Assembly: GCF_029051725.1 (NCBI RefSeq)
Contig: NZ_JAACFU010000012.1
Coordinates: 119,639-183,638 of the forward strand
Direction: 5' to 3'
Source: Bradyrhizobium sp. CSS354
GTDB taxonomy: Bacteria; Pseudomonadota; Alphaproteobacteria; Rhizobiales; Xanthobacteraceae
DNA length: 64,000 nucleotides
Shown in pieces: positions 1 through 9,403 of this stretch (within the stretch, counting starts at the first letter, position 1; each line of letters starts with the position of its first letter). A program made the translations under genes and the position numbers. The notes below the pieces were generated by a model that was given only the letters and a program-made list of their open reading frames with translations, had not been told where the DNA came from and did not search any database.

Positions 1-615
1 ACAGGTCTCGAGATCGTCGCGAACCGGCCGAACCCGCCGAAGATTGTGCTGATCGAGACGAATGTCCTGACGCGCGAGTCGGACAGCGCGCTGATCGAGA
101 AATTTTCCGGCGGCGCGCGCACGGAAGCGCTGCTGTTGCGCCCGGTGCGAACAGCGATCGCGGGCTATGAGACGTGGAAACACGGTGAACCTGATCCCGC
201 CCGGGCGCGCGCCGAGCGGGATCGCCTGCTCAGCCAGCCGCCGGGCACGTTCGACAACAAGGTCTATCTCGACCGTGCGCTGGAGCAGATGAACGAAGCT
301 GACCCGACCGTGCCGGTACGCGCGAATGTGGTTCGCATCAGGCAGCTCATTGACGAGCTCCAGCGGCGCGGCACCCGCGCGTTTCTGATCCATGTTCCCT
401 TTGCGCCGGAAATCGAAGGCTCCCGCATGGTCCGGATCACCAACGAGATCGTCGACGAAGCTTTCCCGGATCGCGCGCTTTGGCTGCCGATCGATCCGCC
501 GCGACGCGAGCTGCGTTGGGACGACGGCGTGCACCTCGACGAACGTTCGGCCCTGATCGTCGTACGCGCCATCGAAAGCGCCATCGAACGCACCTTGGCC
601 GAGCGCCGCCCGTAG
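1..615 (+). CDS. SGNH-hydrolase-like protein, 5' end outside window
   Basis: The reading frame is open from base 1, so the gene starts upstream; 204 codons are visible. The fragment opens with a beta-strand followed by an N-x-L-T-R-E segment, and near the C-terminus it carries D-D-G-V-H-L-D (about visible residues 174-180). That resembles the Asp-x-x-His block that closes the active site of SGNH/GDSL hydrolases and AlgX-like O-acetyltransferases. Proteins of this kind often accompany MBOAT acyltransferases in polysaccharide acetylation, but that partner would lie outside the window. The N-terminal Gly-Asp-Ser block cannot be seen, so the assignment rests on the C-terminal motif only. The gene is convergent with the SDR gene that follows. 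Confidence 0.5.
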   Translation, partial: TGLEIVANRPNPPKIVLIETNVLTRESDSALIEKFSGGARTEALLLRPVRTAIAGYETWKHGEPDPARARAERDRLLSQPPGTFDNKVYLDRALEQMNEADPTVPVRANVVRIRQLIDELQRRGTRAFLIHVPFAPEIEGSRMVRITNEIVDEAFPDRALWLPIDPPRRELRWDDGVHLDERSALIVVRAIESAIERTLAERRP

Positions 616-629
616 CAGAGGACCGGCGA

Positions 630-1403
630 CTACGGCGCCGCCGTCGTCACGCCGCCGTCGATGACGATGGTCTGTCCGGTCATGAAGCTCGACGCATCGG
701 AGGCGAGGTAGGCGACTGCGCCTGCGATTTCGTCGGGCTCGCCGATGCGGCGGAGCGGGGTGGTGGCGGTGCGGCGTTTCAGATTCGCTTCGTCTTCCCA
801 CAGCGCACGGGCGAAATCGGTCTTGACGAGGCCGGGCGCGATGCAATTGACGCGGACGCCTTTCGGGCCCCATTCGCCGGCGAGCGAACGGCACAATGCG
901 AAGTCGGCGGCTTTCGAAATGCCGTAGGCGCCTATCACGGTCGAGCCGCGCAGGCCGCCGATCGAGGAGATGATGACGACGGAGCCGTTGCCGCGCTCGG
1001 CCATTTGCGGGATCGCCAGCGCGGAGAGCCAGATGTTGCTCTTGACGTTGCTGCCCATGATCTTGTCGAAGGCCTCGTCGGTGATGTCGAGCAGCGGGCC
1101 GTAATACGGGTTCACCGCGGCGTTGCAGACGAGGATGTCGATCTTGCCATAGTGCTTGGTCGCACCCGCGATCAGCGCCTCGACCTCTTGCTTGCGCGCG
1201 ATGTTGCAGGGGATGACGGCGGCCTCGCCACCGGCCGCCTTGATGCCGTCGGCGACCTCCTGGCAGGCGTCCGCCTTGCGCGAGGAGACCACCACTTTGG
1301 CGCCGAGCTTTGCGAGCAGTTCGGCGGAGGAGCGGCCGATGCCGCGGCTGGAGCCGGTGACCACGGCGACCTTGCCGGTGAGATCGAACGGGGTGTTTTT
1401 CAT
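630..1403 (-). CDS. SDR family oxidoreductase, last gene of the pim-type operon
   Basis: A 257-residue classical short-chain dehydrogenase/reductase. The NAD(P)-binding motif T-G-S-S-R-G-I-G lies at residues 16-23, N-A-A at 94-96, the catalytic Ser near 146-147, and Y-G-I-S-K with Tyr160 and Lys164. The C-terminal S-F-M-T-G-Q-T segment is typical of the family. The ATG at 1403 has a GAGGGAG ribosome site upstream. It is the most downstream gene in the minus-strand run of fatty acid/dicarboxylate oxidation genes, after a 157-bp gap that holds a palindromic element. It may be a 3-hydroxyacyl-CoA or alcohol dehydrogenase serving that pathway, and it occupies the position after pimD. The substrate cannot be read from sequence. 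Confidence 0.85.
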   Translation of the reverse strand: MKNTPFDLTGKVAVVTGSSRGIGRSSAELLAKLGAKVVVSSRKADACQEVADGIKAAGGEAAVIPCNIARKQEVEALIAGATKHYGKIDILVCNAAVNPYYGPLLDITDEAFDKIMGSNVKSNIWLSALAIPQMAERGNGSVVIISSIGGLRGSTVIGAYGISKAADFALCRSLAGEWGPKGVRVNCIAPGLVKTDFARALWEDEANLKRRTATTPLRRIGEPDEIAGAVAYLASDASSFMTGQTIVIDGGVTTAAP

Positions 1404-1443
1404 TGTTGTTGCTCCCTCTTCTGATTCAGCTCGCTTGCTTCAT

Positions 1444-1528
1444 CGTCATGGCCGGGCTTGTCCCGGCCATCCACGCCTTTGTCTCGCCGCCAAGACGTGG
1501 ATGCCCGGGACAAGCCCGGGCATGACGA
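1444..1528. repeat. Palindromic intergenic element, family A copy 1
   Basis: Two arms reading roughly GTCATGGCCGGGCTTG and its complement flank a short GC spacer. Copies with the same arms lie at 2729-2810, 38914-39000 and 41792-41907. It is transcribed in the gap between pimD and the SDR gene and would fold into a long hairpin. Confidence 0.85.
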
Positions 1529-1560
1529 TCTTTATGCGGCTGCCGCCTCGCGATCCGGCA

Positions 1561-2703
1561 CTAGATCAACCCGCCACCGTCCGCCACGCGGCGCTGGTGG
1601 TAGTCGGTGTCGCCGAACGAGTTCTCGATCATGGTCAGGCGCTTGAAGTAATGGCCGATCTTCGCCTCCATGGTCATGCCGATGCCGCCGTGGAGCTGGA
1701 TCGCCTGCTGTCCCACGAACTTTAGCGACTTGCCGATCTGCACCTTGGCCGCGGCAACGGCGTTGCTGCGCTCCTTGGCGTCCTCGAAATCGGCAGCCAT
1801 GGTCGCGAACATCGACATCGATCGCGCCTGCTCGGCGGCGACGAACATGTCGGAGGCGCGGTGCTGCAGCGACTGGAACGAGCCGATCGCGACACCGAAC
1901 TGCTTGCGCGTCTTGATGTACTCGACCGTGGTCTTCAGCGACTCGTCCATCAGGCCGACCGCTTCGGCGCAGAGCGCGATGCGGGCTTCGTCGACCACAC
2001 GCTCGATCAGCGCGAGCGAATCGTCGGGATTGCCGAGCGCCGCATCGGCACCGACCTCGACACCGGTGAAGGTGATGTCGGCGGCGTGCAGGCCGTCCTG
2101 GGTCGGGTACGACTTCTTGGCGACGCCCTTGGCATCGGCCGGCACCAGGAACACGCCGATGCCGCTCTTGTCGCGGCGCTCGCCCTTGGTGCGCGCGGTC
2201 ACGATGAGGGTGTCTGCGTTCTCGCCGTTGAGCACGACGAACTTCTCGCCGTCGATGACCCAACCGTCGCCCTTCTTCTTCGCCGTCGTCGTGACGTCGA
2301 AGAGATCGTAGCGCGAGTTCTTCTCGAGCTGGGCAAAGGCGAGCGTCTTGCTGCCGTCGACGATGCCCGGCACATGCGCGGCCTTCTGCGCATCGCTGCC
2401 CGCATGGCGCAGGAAGCCGCCGCCGATCACGACGGTGGCGAGATACGGCTCGAGCACTAGTGCCTTGCCGAGCGCTTCCATCACGATCATGGTCTCGACG
2501 CCGCCGCCGCCGAAGCCGCCATCGGCCTCCGCGAAGGGCAGACCGAGCAGGCCCTGCTCGGCGAGCTTGCCCCAGACGGTCCGGCTCCAGCCGCCCTTCT
2601 CCTTCATGTACTTCTTGCGACTCTCGAAATCGTAGGAATCGGTCAAGAGGCCGTCGATGCTTTCCTTGAGAAGCCGTTGCTCCTCGTTCAGATCAAAATC
2701 CAT
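1561..2703 (-). CDS. pimD: Acyl-CoA dehydrogenase, small subunit type (PimD-like)
   Basis: A 380-residue FAD-dependent acyl-CoA dehydrogenase that forms the 2,3-enoyl-CoA. It starts M-D-F-D-L-N-E-E-Q, the usual ACAD N-terminal helix. It has the glycine-rich loop D-G-G-F-G-G-G-G near residue 60 and an E-Y-I-K-T-R-K-Q-F-G block near residue 260 typical of the FAD-binding C-terminal helices. It ends without the usual Y-G-G-S-N-E-I-Q-R signature that the neighbouring gene has, which fits the small subunit of a heteromeric enzyme. It is separated from pimC by 131 bp containing a family A palindrome. The name rests on the order ligase-thiolase-ACAD-ACAD, matching the Rhodopseudomonas pim operon as I remember it. 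Confidence 0.85.
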   Translation of the reverse strand: MDFDLNEEQRLLKESIDGLLTDSYDFESRKKYMKEKGGWSRTVWGKLAEQGLLGLPFAEADGGFGGGGVETMIVMEALGKALVLEPYLATVVIGGGFLRHAGSDAQKAAHVPGIVDGSKTLAFAQLEKNSRYDLFDVTTTAKKKGDGWVIDGEKFVVLNGENADTLIVTARTKGERRDKSGIGVFLVPADAKGVAKKSYPTQDGLHAADITFTGVEVGADAALGNPDDSLALIERVVDEARIALCAEAVGLMDESLKTTVEYIKTRKQFGVAIGSFQSLQHRASDMFVAAEQARSMSMFATMAADFEDAKERSNAVAAAKVQIGKSLKFVGQQAIQLHGGIGMTMEAKIGHYFKRLTMIENSFGDTDYHQRRVADGGGLI

Positions 2704-2728
2704 GTTCTTTGCTCTCCGGTATCGATTT

Positions 2729-2810
2729 CGTCATGCCCGGCCTTGTGCCGGGCATCCACGTTCTTCGTAGCGCTAGGCGTGGATGGCCGGGTCAAGCCCG
2801 GCCATGACGG
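2729..2810. repeat. Palindromic intergenic element, family A copy 2
   Basis: The arms are TCATGCCCGGCCTTGTGCC and the reverse-complement-like GGCCGGGTCAAGCCCGGCC, with a short spacer. It lies between pimC and pimD. Confidence 0.8.
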
Positions 2811-2834
2811 TGAGTGCGTGTTGATAGTGTAGGA

Positions 2835-4025
2835 TCAAAGCCCCAGCACCGCCTTGGCGATGATGTTGCGCTGGATCTCGTTGGAGCCGCCGTAGATCGA
2901 GACCTTGCGGTTGTTGAAATAGCTCGGCGCGATCTGGGCGGTCCAGTCCATGGCTTCGTTCGAGCCGTCGTCGCCGTGCACGTCATAGGGTGCTGCGAAC
3001 GGGCCGATCACTTCCATCAGCAGCTCGGTGGTGGTCTGCTGAATCTCGGAGCCCTTGATCTTCAGCACGGAGGAAGCCGGATTGGGCTTGCCCTTGCCAT
3101 GCTTGCCTTCGTCGGCGACGACGCGGAGCTGCGTCAGCTCGAGCGCCTTGAGCTCGATTTCGCAGGCCGCCAGCTTGTCGCGGAAGGCCGCGTCCTGGAT
3201 GATCGGCTTGCCGCCGGATTCGACCTTGGAGGCGAGATCGCGGATGCGGCGCAGCCGTTCCTTGGAGACGCCGACCCGGGCGATGCCGGTGCGCTCATTG
3301 CCGAGCAGGAATTTCGCGTAGTCCCAGCCCTTGTTCTCCTCGCCGATCAGGTTCTCGTAGGGCACTTCGACGTCGTCGAAGAAGACCTCGTTGACTTCGA
3401 CGCCGCCGTCGATGGTCTGGATCGGGCGCACGGTGACGCCCTTGGACTTCATCGAGAACACGATGAAGGAGATGCCCATCTGCTTCTTGGCGGTCGCATC
3501 GGTGCGGCACAGGCAGAAGATCATGTCGGCGTGCTGGGCGAGCGTCGTCCAGGTCTTCTGGCCGTTGATGATCCACTTGTCGCCCTTGCGTTCGGCTTTC
3601 GTCTTCAGCGAAGCGAGGTCGGAGCCGGAGCCGGGCTCGGAGAAGCCCTGGCACCACCAATCGTCGACATTGGCGATGCGGGGCAGATACTGCTTCTTCT
3701 GCTCTTCATTGCCGAAGGTGTAGATGACGGGACCGACCATGCTGACGCCGAAGGCGAGCGGCTGCGGCGCCGGATAGGACTGCAGCTCCTCGTTGAAGAT
3801 GTAGTGCTGCACGGAGGTCCAGCCGGTGCCGCCATATTGCTTGGGCCAGTGGCTGACGCCCCACCCCTTCTTGTTGAGGATGCGCCACCACGTCACCATC
3901 TCGTCCTTCGAGAGGTGGCGGCCCTCGACCAGCTTGCGCCGCGTATCCGGCGGCACGTTGTCGCGGAAGAATGACCGCACTTCCTCGCGAAACGCCTGTT
4001 CTTCTTTCGTGAATGCGAGATCCAT
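2835..4025 (-). CDS. pimC: Acyl-CoA dehydrogenase, large subunit type (PimC-like)
   Basis: A 396-residue acyl-CoA dehydrogenase. Visible family marks are the F-S-E-P-G-S-G-S-D-L substrate/FAD loop near residue 134 and the C-terminal S-I-Y-G-G-S-N-E-I-Q-R block, the ACAD signature that closes the FAD site. The ATG at 4025 is preceded by AGGAGG. It pairs with the adjacent pimD product, probably as a heteromer acting on dicarboxyl-CoA (pimeloyl-CoA) or medium-chain acyl-CoA. It lies downstream of the thiolase with a 155-bp gap filled by a family B palindrome. Electrons would go to electron-transfer flavoprotein, whose genes are not in this window. Confidence 0.87.
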   Translation of the reverse strand: MDLAFTKEEQAFREEVRSFFRDNVPPDTRRKLVEGRHLSKDEMVTWWRILNKKGWGVSHWPKQYGGTGWTSVQHYIFNEELQSYPAPQPLAFGVSMVGPVIYTFGNEEQKKQYLPRIANVDDWWCQGFSEPGSGSDLASLKTKAERKGDKWIINGQKTWTTLAQHADMIFCLCRTDATAKKQMGISFIVFSMKSKGVTVRPIQTIDGGVEVNEVFFDDVEVPYENLIGEENKGWDYAKFLLGNERTGIARVGVSKERLRRIRDLASKVESGGKPIIQDAAFRDKLAACEIELKALELTQLRVVADEGKHGKGKPNPASSVLKIKGSEIQQTTTELLMEVIGPFAAPYDVHGDDGSNEAMDWTAQIAPSYFNNRKVSIYGGSNEIQRNIIAKAVLGL

Positions 4026-4042
4026 CGGATCCTCCTGTTTCC

Positions 4043-4166
4043 TCGTCGTCCTGGCGAAAGCCAGGACCCATTACCACCGGCCTTCGTTGGTTTGCGAAGG
4101 CCATTGTTGTTCGTGCACCACACTCCTGCTGCGGAGTATGGGTCCCGGCTTTCGCCGGGACGACGG
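4043..4166. repeat. Palindromic intergenic element, family B copy 1
   Basis: The outer arms read GTCGTCCTGGCGAAAGCCAG and, at the other end, GGCTTTCGCCGGGACGAC. They flank about 75 bp of interior. Related copies lie at 33448-33577 and 46553-46700, with a truncated arm at 63930. Confidence 0.8.
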
Positions 4167-4180
4167 TTACTGGACCAGAA

Positions 4181-5368
4181 CTACTGCAACACCTCAAAAA
4201 GCCCCGCAGCGCCCATGCCGCCGCCGACGCACATGGTGACGACCGCGTACTTCGCCTTGCGGCGGCGGCCTTCGATCAAGGCGTGGCCGGTCAGACGCGC
4301 GCCCGACATGCCGTAGGGATGGCCGACCGCGATCGCGCCGCCGTCGACGTTAATCTTGTCGGGGTCGATGCCGAGCTTGTCGCGGCAATACAGCACCTGC
4401 ACCGCGAAGGCTTCGTTCAGCTCCCACAGGCCGATGTCGTCGACGGTGAGGCCATGACGCTTGAGCAGGCGCGGCACGGCGAATACCGGGCCGATGCCCA
4501 TCTCGTCCGGCTCGCAGCCGGCGGAGACGAAGCCGCGGAAGATGCCGAGCGGGTTGAGCCCGCGCTTCGCGGCTTCCTTGTCGCTCATGATCACGCTTGC
4601 GCTGGCCCCGTCCGAAAGCTGGCTGGCATTGCCGGCGGTGACGCTGAATCCTTCGCCGCGCACGGCCTTGAGGCCGGCGAGGCCTTCAGCGGTGGTCTCG
4701 GGGCGCGGGCCCTCGTCCTGCGACAGCGTGACGTCCTTGAACGAGACTGCACCGGTCGCCTTATCGGTCACCGCCATTTTGGTGGTGATCGGCGCGAGTT
4801 CGTCCCTGAACTTGCCGCCCTGCTGGGCCGCGGCGGTGCGGCGCTGGCTTTCCAGCGAATATTCGTCCTGCTTCTCGCGCGAGATGCCGTAACGCTTGGC
4901 GACGATTTCGGCGGTGTCGATCATGGGCATATAGACCTCGCCCTTGATCTTGAGCAGCGCCGGGTCCTGCGCATGGAAGCCGTTCATCTTGTCGTTCTGC
5001 ACCAGCGAGATGGACTCGCCGCCACCGCCGACCGCGATCTCCACGCCGTCGAAGATCACGGAACGCGCGGCGAGCGCGATCGCCTGCAGGCCAGAGGCGC
5101 ATTGCCGGTCGATGGTGGTGCCGGAAACGGTGACGGGGAGACCAGCACGGAGCAGCGCCTTGCGCGCGATGTTGCCGCCGGTCGCGCCCTGTTGGAGGGC
5201 TGCGCCCATCACAACGTCCTCGACCTCCTTGGGATCGATCTTGGCACGCGCGACGGCTTCGCCGATGGCGTGGCCGAGCAAGGTTGCGCCCTCGGTGGCG
5301 TTGAGCGCGCCGCGATAGGCCTTCCCGATTGGGGTGCGGGCGGTGGAAACGATGACGGCGTCGGTCAA
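4181..5368 (-). CDS. pimB: Acetyl-CoA C-acyltransferase (thiolase)
   Basis: A 395-residue thiolase that cleaves 3-oxoacyl-CoA with CoA to release acetyl-CoA. The catalytic residues are visible: nucleophile Cys90 in D-R-Q-C-A-S-G, His350 in G-H-P-Y-G-M-S-G-A-R, and the acid/base Cys380 in M-C-V-G-G-G-M-G. The start codon is TTG at 5368 with AGGAGA upstream, and it overlaps the ligase stop codon by 4 bases (TTGA), so the two are translationally coupled. The length is normal for the family. It supplies the last step of the pimeloyl-CoA / fatty acid spiral formed by the flanking genes. Confidence 0.93.
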   Translation of the reverse strand: MTDAVIVSTARTPIGKAYRGALNATEGATLLGHAIGEAVARAKIDPKEVEDVVMGAALQQGATGGNIARKALLRAGLPVTVSGTTIDRQCASGLQAIALAARSVIFDGVEIAVGGGGESISLVQNDKMNGFHAQDPALLKIKGEVYMPMIDTAEIVAKRYGISREKQDEYSLESQRRTAAAQQGGKFRDELAPITTKMAVTDKATGAVSFKDVTLSQDEGPRPETTAEGLAGLKAVRGEGFSVTAGNASQLSDGASASVIMSDKEAAKRGLNPLGIFRGFVSAGCEPDEMGIGPVFAVPRLLKRHGLTVDDIGLWELNEAFAVQVLYCRDKLGIDPDKINVDGGAIAVGHPYGMSGARLTGHALIEGRRRKAKYAVVTMCVGGGMGAAGLFEVLQ

Positions 5369-7059
5369 GAGCGATCTCCTGATGCAAGTCGGGTGGCAAA
5401 TTGGGCCGATTGTGATGGTTTCTGCTGCTGGCGCAACTCATGGCGCGACAGCTTTCCGACCGGCGTGCGCGGCAGATCGTCGACGAATTCGACCTCCGCC
5501 GGCAATTCGTGCTTGCCGAGCTTGCCGGCGAGCTGCGCGCGTAGCTCGTCAAGCGAGAACGGCTTTGCATCCGGCTTCAGCTTGATGAAGGCTTTGGCGG
5601 CCTCCCCGCGGTACTGGTCGGGGATACCGAGCACGATCACCTCGTGCACGCCTGGTATGGTGTAGATCGCCTGCTCGATCATCTGCGGATAGACGTTGAA
5701 GCCGCCGGAGATGATCATGTCCTTCTTGCGGTCGACCAGGAAGAAATAACCGTCGCTATCGACATAGCCGATGTCGCCGGTGAGAAAGCGGCCATCGACG
5801 AAGGCCTCGGCCGATCCCTCGGGCTTGTTCCAGTAGCCTTTGGTGACGTTCGGGCCCTTGATGCGGATCTCGCCAACTTCACCCGGCGGCAGCACCTTCG
5901 TCGGATCGTCCAGGGCAACGACGTCGAGTTCGATGCCGGGCAGCATCAGTCCGATCGAGCCAGGCTTCTCGGGACCTGTGGGCGGATGGCCGGTGCCAGG
6001 CGAACAGGTCTCGGTCATGCCCCAGCCGCTGCGGAGCTTCTTGCCCACCTTGCGCTCGAAGAAATTCGCGATCTCCACGGGCAGCGGCGCGCCCCCGGAG
6101 CCGATCGTCGCCAGCGAGGAGAAATCGCGCTTGTCGAGATCGGGAAGGGCTGCGATCGCAATCCACATCGTCGGCACGCCGGGAAAATAAGTCGCGCGCT
6201 TGATTTCGATGTCGCGCATCACCGCTTCGACGTCAAAACGCTGATGCAGCGAGATCAGATTGCCACGCCTGAGCGAGGACAGCAGCACGACGGTGAGCGC
6301 ATAGATGTGGAACAGCGGCAGCACGCAGATCACGCGCTCGACGACGTCGCCGCGCGTCGCGCGCGACGGCTTGCCCCAGACGTCGTAGATCGACACGGCC
6401 GAGGTGAGATTGCCATGGGTCAGCATCGCGCCCTTGGGCAGCCCGGTGGTGCCACCGGTATATTGCAGCAGCGCGACGTCGTCCGCCGTCACCGACGGCC
6501 ACTGTGCCGGCCCGGTAGCGCCCTCGACGAAGGTCTTGAAGGTGACGATGCGGGGATCATTGGGGACCGCGGCCTGCGGCGTGCCGATCTTGCCCCAATT
6601 GTCGTCCTCGCAGACGACCAGGCGGTCGATCAGGCCCTTCTCCAGGAATTTCAGCGCGGTCGGCAGCAGTGCCGCGAGGTTGGAGGTGACGAGCAGGCGC
6701 GAACCGGAATCGGAGACCTTGTGGGTCAGCGCGATCTCGCCGTCGAGCGGTGATAGATGCGCGACGCGGGCGCCGGCCTTCAGCGCGCCGAAAAAATTGA
6801 CGGGATGATCGGGCGTGTTGCCGAGGAACAGCGCCACCGAGCTGTTCTTGCTGCAGCCGGCGCGGAGGAATGCAGCCGCCGCACGCTCCGCCATCGCGGC
6901 GAGTTCGGTGTAGGTGATCGGACGATCGCGGAATTCCAGCGCGGTGCGCGGGCCGTACTCGGTCGCGGCTTTTGCCAGCAGGTCAGGCAACGAACCCTGG
7001 ACGATGGTGTCGTCCCAGCGCACGCCCTCGGGATAAAACTGTTCGCCGGGATGGGTCAT
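5365..7059 (-). CDS. pimA: Acyl-CoA ligase, AMP-binding (PimA-like)
   Basis: A 564-residue member of the ANL superfamily (acyl-adenylate then acyl-CoA formation). The ATP loop Y-T-G-G-T-T-G-L-P-K-G lies at residues 200-210. The Y-x-D-S-D-G-Y-F-F-L-V-D-R block marks the hinge before the C-terminal domain, and the G-K-L-S-R near the end carries the adenylation lysine. It activates a free carboxylic acid, here probably a dicarboxylate or medium/long-chain fatty acid, before the dehydrogenase pair. It lies between pimF and pimB and is coupled to pimB by a 4-base overlap. Confidence 0.9.
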   Translation of the reverse strand: MTHPGEQFYPEGVRWDDTIVQGSLPDLLAKAATEYGPRTALEFRDRPITYTELAAMAERAAAAFLRAGCSKNSSVALFLGNTPDHPVNFFGALKAGARVAHLSPLDGEIALTHKVSDSGSRLLVTSNLAALLPTALKFLEKGLIDRLVVCEDDNWGKIGTPQAAVPNDPRIVTFKTFVEGATGPAQWPSVTADDVALLQYTGGTTGLPKGAMLTHGNLTSAVSIYDVWGKPSRATRGDVVERVICVLPLFHIYALTVVLLSSLRRGNLISLHQRFDVEAVMRDIEIKRATYFPGVPTMWIAIAALPDLDKRDFSSLATIGSGGAPLPVEIANFFERKVGKKLRSGWGMTETCSPGTGHPPTGPEKPGSIGLMLPGIELDVVALDDPTKVLPPGEVGEIRIKGPNVTKGYWNKPEGSAEAFVDGRFLTGDIGYVDSDGYFFLVDRKKDMIISGGFNVYPQMIEQAIYTIPGVHEVIVLGIPDQYRGEAAKAFIKLKPDAKPFSLDELRAQLAGKLGKHELPAEVEFVDDLPRTPVGKLSRHELRQQQKPSQSAQFATRLASGDRS

Positions 7060-7105
7060 TAACGATCAATGCTCTGCAAACGTAAAGCGGGCATAGACAG
7101 ACGGG

Positions 7106-7211
7106 CTCCCTTCCCCCTTGTGGGGAAGGGTTGGGGAAGGGGGTGCCACGAACTTGGACCTCGCCTGGGGCCACCCCCCTCCCTGACCCTCCCCCACAAG
7201 GGGGGAGGGAA
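7106..7211. repeat. Palindromic intergenic element, family C
   Basis: A CCCTTCCCCCTTGTGGGG arm at one end and CCTCCCCCACAAGGGGGGAG at the other form a long inverted repeat between pimF and pimA. Only one copy of this family was seen here, but its style matches the other elements. Confidence 0.75.
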
Positions 7212-7264
7212 AGGAGAGAGCGTTGCCTTGGCAAAGGTGTTCGCAGTCACCGAGCCCAATCCAA

Positions 7265-9361
7265 TCACGCTGCTTTCGAGCCCGCCGCGAGTGACGCGAA
7301 GGTCTTGCCTTCTGCCGCCAGCTTCTTCAGCAGTGGCGCGGGCTCGAGGCTGGGGTCGTTGGTCTCCTTGGCATAGTAGGAGAGACGATCGGCGATGTGC
7401 TTGAGGCCGACGGTGTCGGCCCAGAACATCGGGCCGCCGCGGTAGATCGGCCAGCCATAGCCATAGAGCCAGACCACGTCGATATCGGACGGGCGCGCGG
7501 CAATGCCTTCCTCCAGGATTTTCGCGCCCTCGTTGATCATCGGATACATCATGCGCTCGAGGATCTCGTCGTCGCTGACGATTCGCTTCTTGCGGCCCAA
7601 ACGAAGCAGCGTCTCGTCGATCAGCTTCTCGACTTCGGGATCGGGTAGCGCCGCGCGGGAGCCGGCTTCGTATTTGTAATAGCCCTTGCCGGTCTTCTGG
7701 CCAAAGCGACCGGCTTCGCAGAGCGCGTCCGCGATCTCCGACTTGATGCCGCGGTCCTTGCGCGAGCGCCAGCCGATGTCGAGGCCGGCGAGATCGCCCA
7801 TCGCGAACGGCCCCATGGGCATGCCGAATTTCGTGACCACGGCATCGACCTGCTGCGGCAAGGCGCCTTCGAACAGCAGCTTTTCGGACTGCTTGCCGCG
7901 CTGGGCCAGCATGCGGTTGCCGACAAAGCCGTCGCACACGCCGACCACGGCCGGCACTTTTGCGATCTTCCGCGCGATCGAGACAGCCGTCACCAGCGCA
8001 TCCGGCGCGGTCTTGTCGGCGCGCACGATCTCGCACAATTTCATGACGTTGGCGGGCGAGAAGAAGTGCATGCCGAGCACGTCCTGCGGGCGTTTGGTCG
8101 ACTTCGCGATCTCGTCGATGTTCAGGTACGAGGTGTTGGAAGCGAGCACGGCACCCGGCTTGACGTACTGATCGAGCTTGCCGAACACTTCCTTCTTCAC
8201 CGCCATGGTCTCGAACACGGCTTCGATGACGAGGTCGGCATCGCCGACGTTCTCGATGCCCACGACGCCGTTGATCAGCGCCATGCGCTTGGCGGGCGCA
8301 TCGGCCGGGATACCGCCGCGCGCCGCGGTCGCTTCCCAGTTCTTCTGCATGATGCCCATGCCGCGCTTGAGCTGCTCCTCGCCGGTCTCGATCAGGGTGA
8401 CGGGAACGCCGGCATTGGCAAAGGACATCGCGATGCCGCCGCCCATCGTGCCGGCGCCGAGGATGGCGACGCGGTTCACGGGCCGCGGCTTGGTCCCTTC
8501 GGGAACGCCGGCGATCTTGCTGGCCTCGCGCTCGGCGAAGAAGGCATAACGCTGCGCCTTGGACTGATCGCTGGCGACGAGCTTCAGAAAGCCCTCGCGC
8601 TCCTTCTTCAGACCTTCGTCGAACGGCAGGTCGATGGCGTAGCCGACGGCGTCGGCCGCCGCGAACGGCGCTTCCAGGCCGCGCGACTTCTTGGTCATGG
8701 CGGCGACCGCATTGGTGAAGATCGAGCGGTCGGCCTTGGCCGCCGCGATCTTGGAGTCGTCGTCACGCAGGCGGCGCAGCGGACGCTTTTCAGCCAGCAG
8801 CTTTCGTACGAAGGCTTCGCCTCCGGCGGCCGGGCCCTCGACGATCTCCTCGATCAGACCGTTCTTCAGCGCTTCCGCCGCGCCGATCGGATCGCCGCCG
8901 ACGATCATCTTGACCGCAAGCTCCGGTCCGACCGCGCGCGGCAGGCGCTGGGTGCCGCCGGCGCCCGGCAGCAGGCCGAGTTTCACCTCGGGCAGGCCGA
9001 GCTTGGCTTCCTTTACCGCAACGCGGAAATGACAGGCGAGCGCGACCTCGAGGCCGCCGCCGAGCGCGGTGCCGTGGATCGCGGCCACGACCGGCTTCGG
9101 CGAATTCTCGATCTCGGAAAGCACGTCGTTGAGGGCGGGCGGCTTCGGCGGCTTGCCGAATTCGGTGATGTCGGCGCCCGCGATGAAGGTGCGGCCGGCA
9201 CAGGTCAGCACGATGCCCTTAATTGCGGGATCGGCGACCGCGGCCTTGATGCACTCCAGAATTCCGCCGCGAACCGCCGCGCTCAGTGCATTCACCGGAG
9301 GGCTGTCGACCGTGACGATCCCGACTTCGTCATGACGCTCAAGCTTGACCACTTCGCTCAC
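7265..9361 (-). CDS. pimF: Bifunctional enoyl-CoA hydratase / 3-hydroxyacyl-CoA dehydrogenase (FadB/PimF-like)
   Basis: A 698-residue two-domain beta-oxidation enzyme. The N-terminal crotonase half has A-G-A-D-I near residue 61 and the oxyanion/catalytic region G-G-G-L-E (Glu105) and L-P-E-V (Glu125). A Rossmann domain begins with G-A-G-T-M-G-G-G at 302-309, followed by G-M-H-F-F-S-P-A carrying the dehydrogenase histidine. It hydrates 2-enoyl-CoA and oxidises the 3-hydroxy product. The start is GTG at 9361 behind an AAGGAGGA ribosome site. It is the first gene of the minus-strand operon and faces the IclR regulator across a 128-bp control region. Confidence 0.94.
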   Translation of the reverse strand: MSEVVKLERHDEVGIVTVDSPPVNALSAAVRGGILECIKAAVADPAIKGIVLTCAGRTFIAGADITEFGKPPKPPALNDVLSEIENSPKPVVAAIHGTALGGGLEVALACHFRVAVKEAKLGLPEVKLGLLPGAGGTQRLPRAVGPELAVKMIVGGDPIGAAEALKNGLIEEIVEGPAAGGEAFVRKLLAEKRPLRRLRDDDSKIAAAKADRSIFTNAVAAMTKKSRGLEAPFAAADAVGYAIDLPFDEGLKKEREGFLKLVASDQSKAQRYAFFAEREASKIAGVPEGTKPRPVNRVAILGAGTMGGGIAMSFANAGVPVTLIETGEEQLKRGMGIMQKNWEATAARGGIPADAPAKRMALINGVVGIENVGDADLVIEAVFETMAVKKEVFGKLDQYVKPGAVLASNTSYLNIDEIAKSTKRPQDVLGMHFFSPANVMKLCEIVRADKTAPDALVTAVSIARKIAKVPAVVGVCDGFVGNRMLAQRGKQSEKLLFEGALPQQVDAVVTKFGMPMGPFAMGDLAGLDIGWRSRKDRGIKSEIADALCEAGRFGQKTGKGYYKYEAGSRAALPDPEVEKLIDETLLRLGRKKRIVSDDEILERMMYPMINEGAKILEEGIAARPSDIDVVWLYGYGWPIYRGGPMFWADTVGLKHIADRLSYYAKETNDPSLEPAPLLKKLAAEGKTFASLAAGSKAA

Positions 9362-9403
9362 GGTGTTCCTCCTTGGTGGGGTAACTTTTGTTCAATTTCG
9401 CAC

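Noticed and set aside
2814..3974. Long plus-strand open frame over pimC
   Set aside because: It is the reverse-strand shadow of an acyl-CoA dehydrogenase gene; high GC makes such frames common. No family motif in it.
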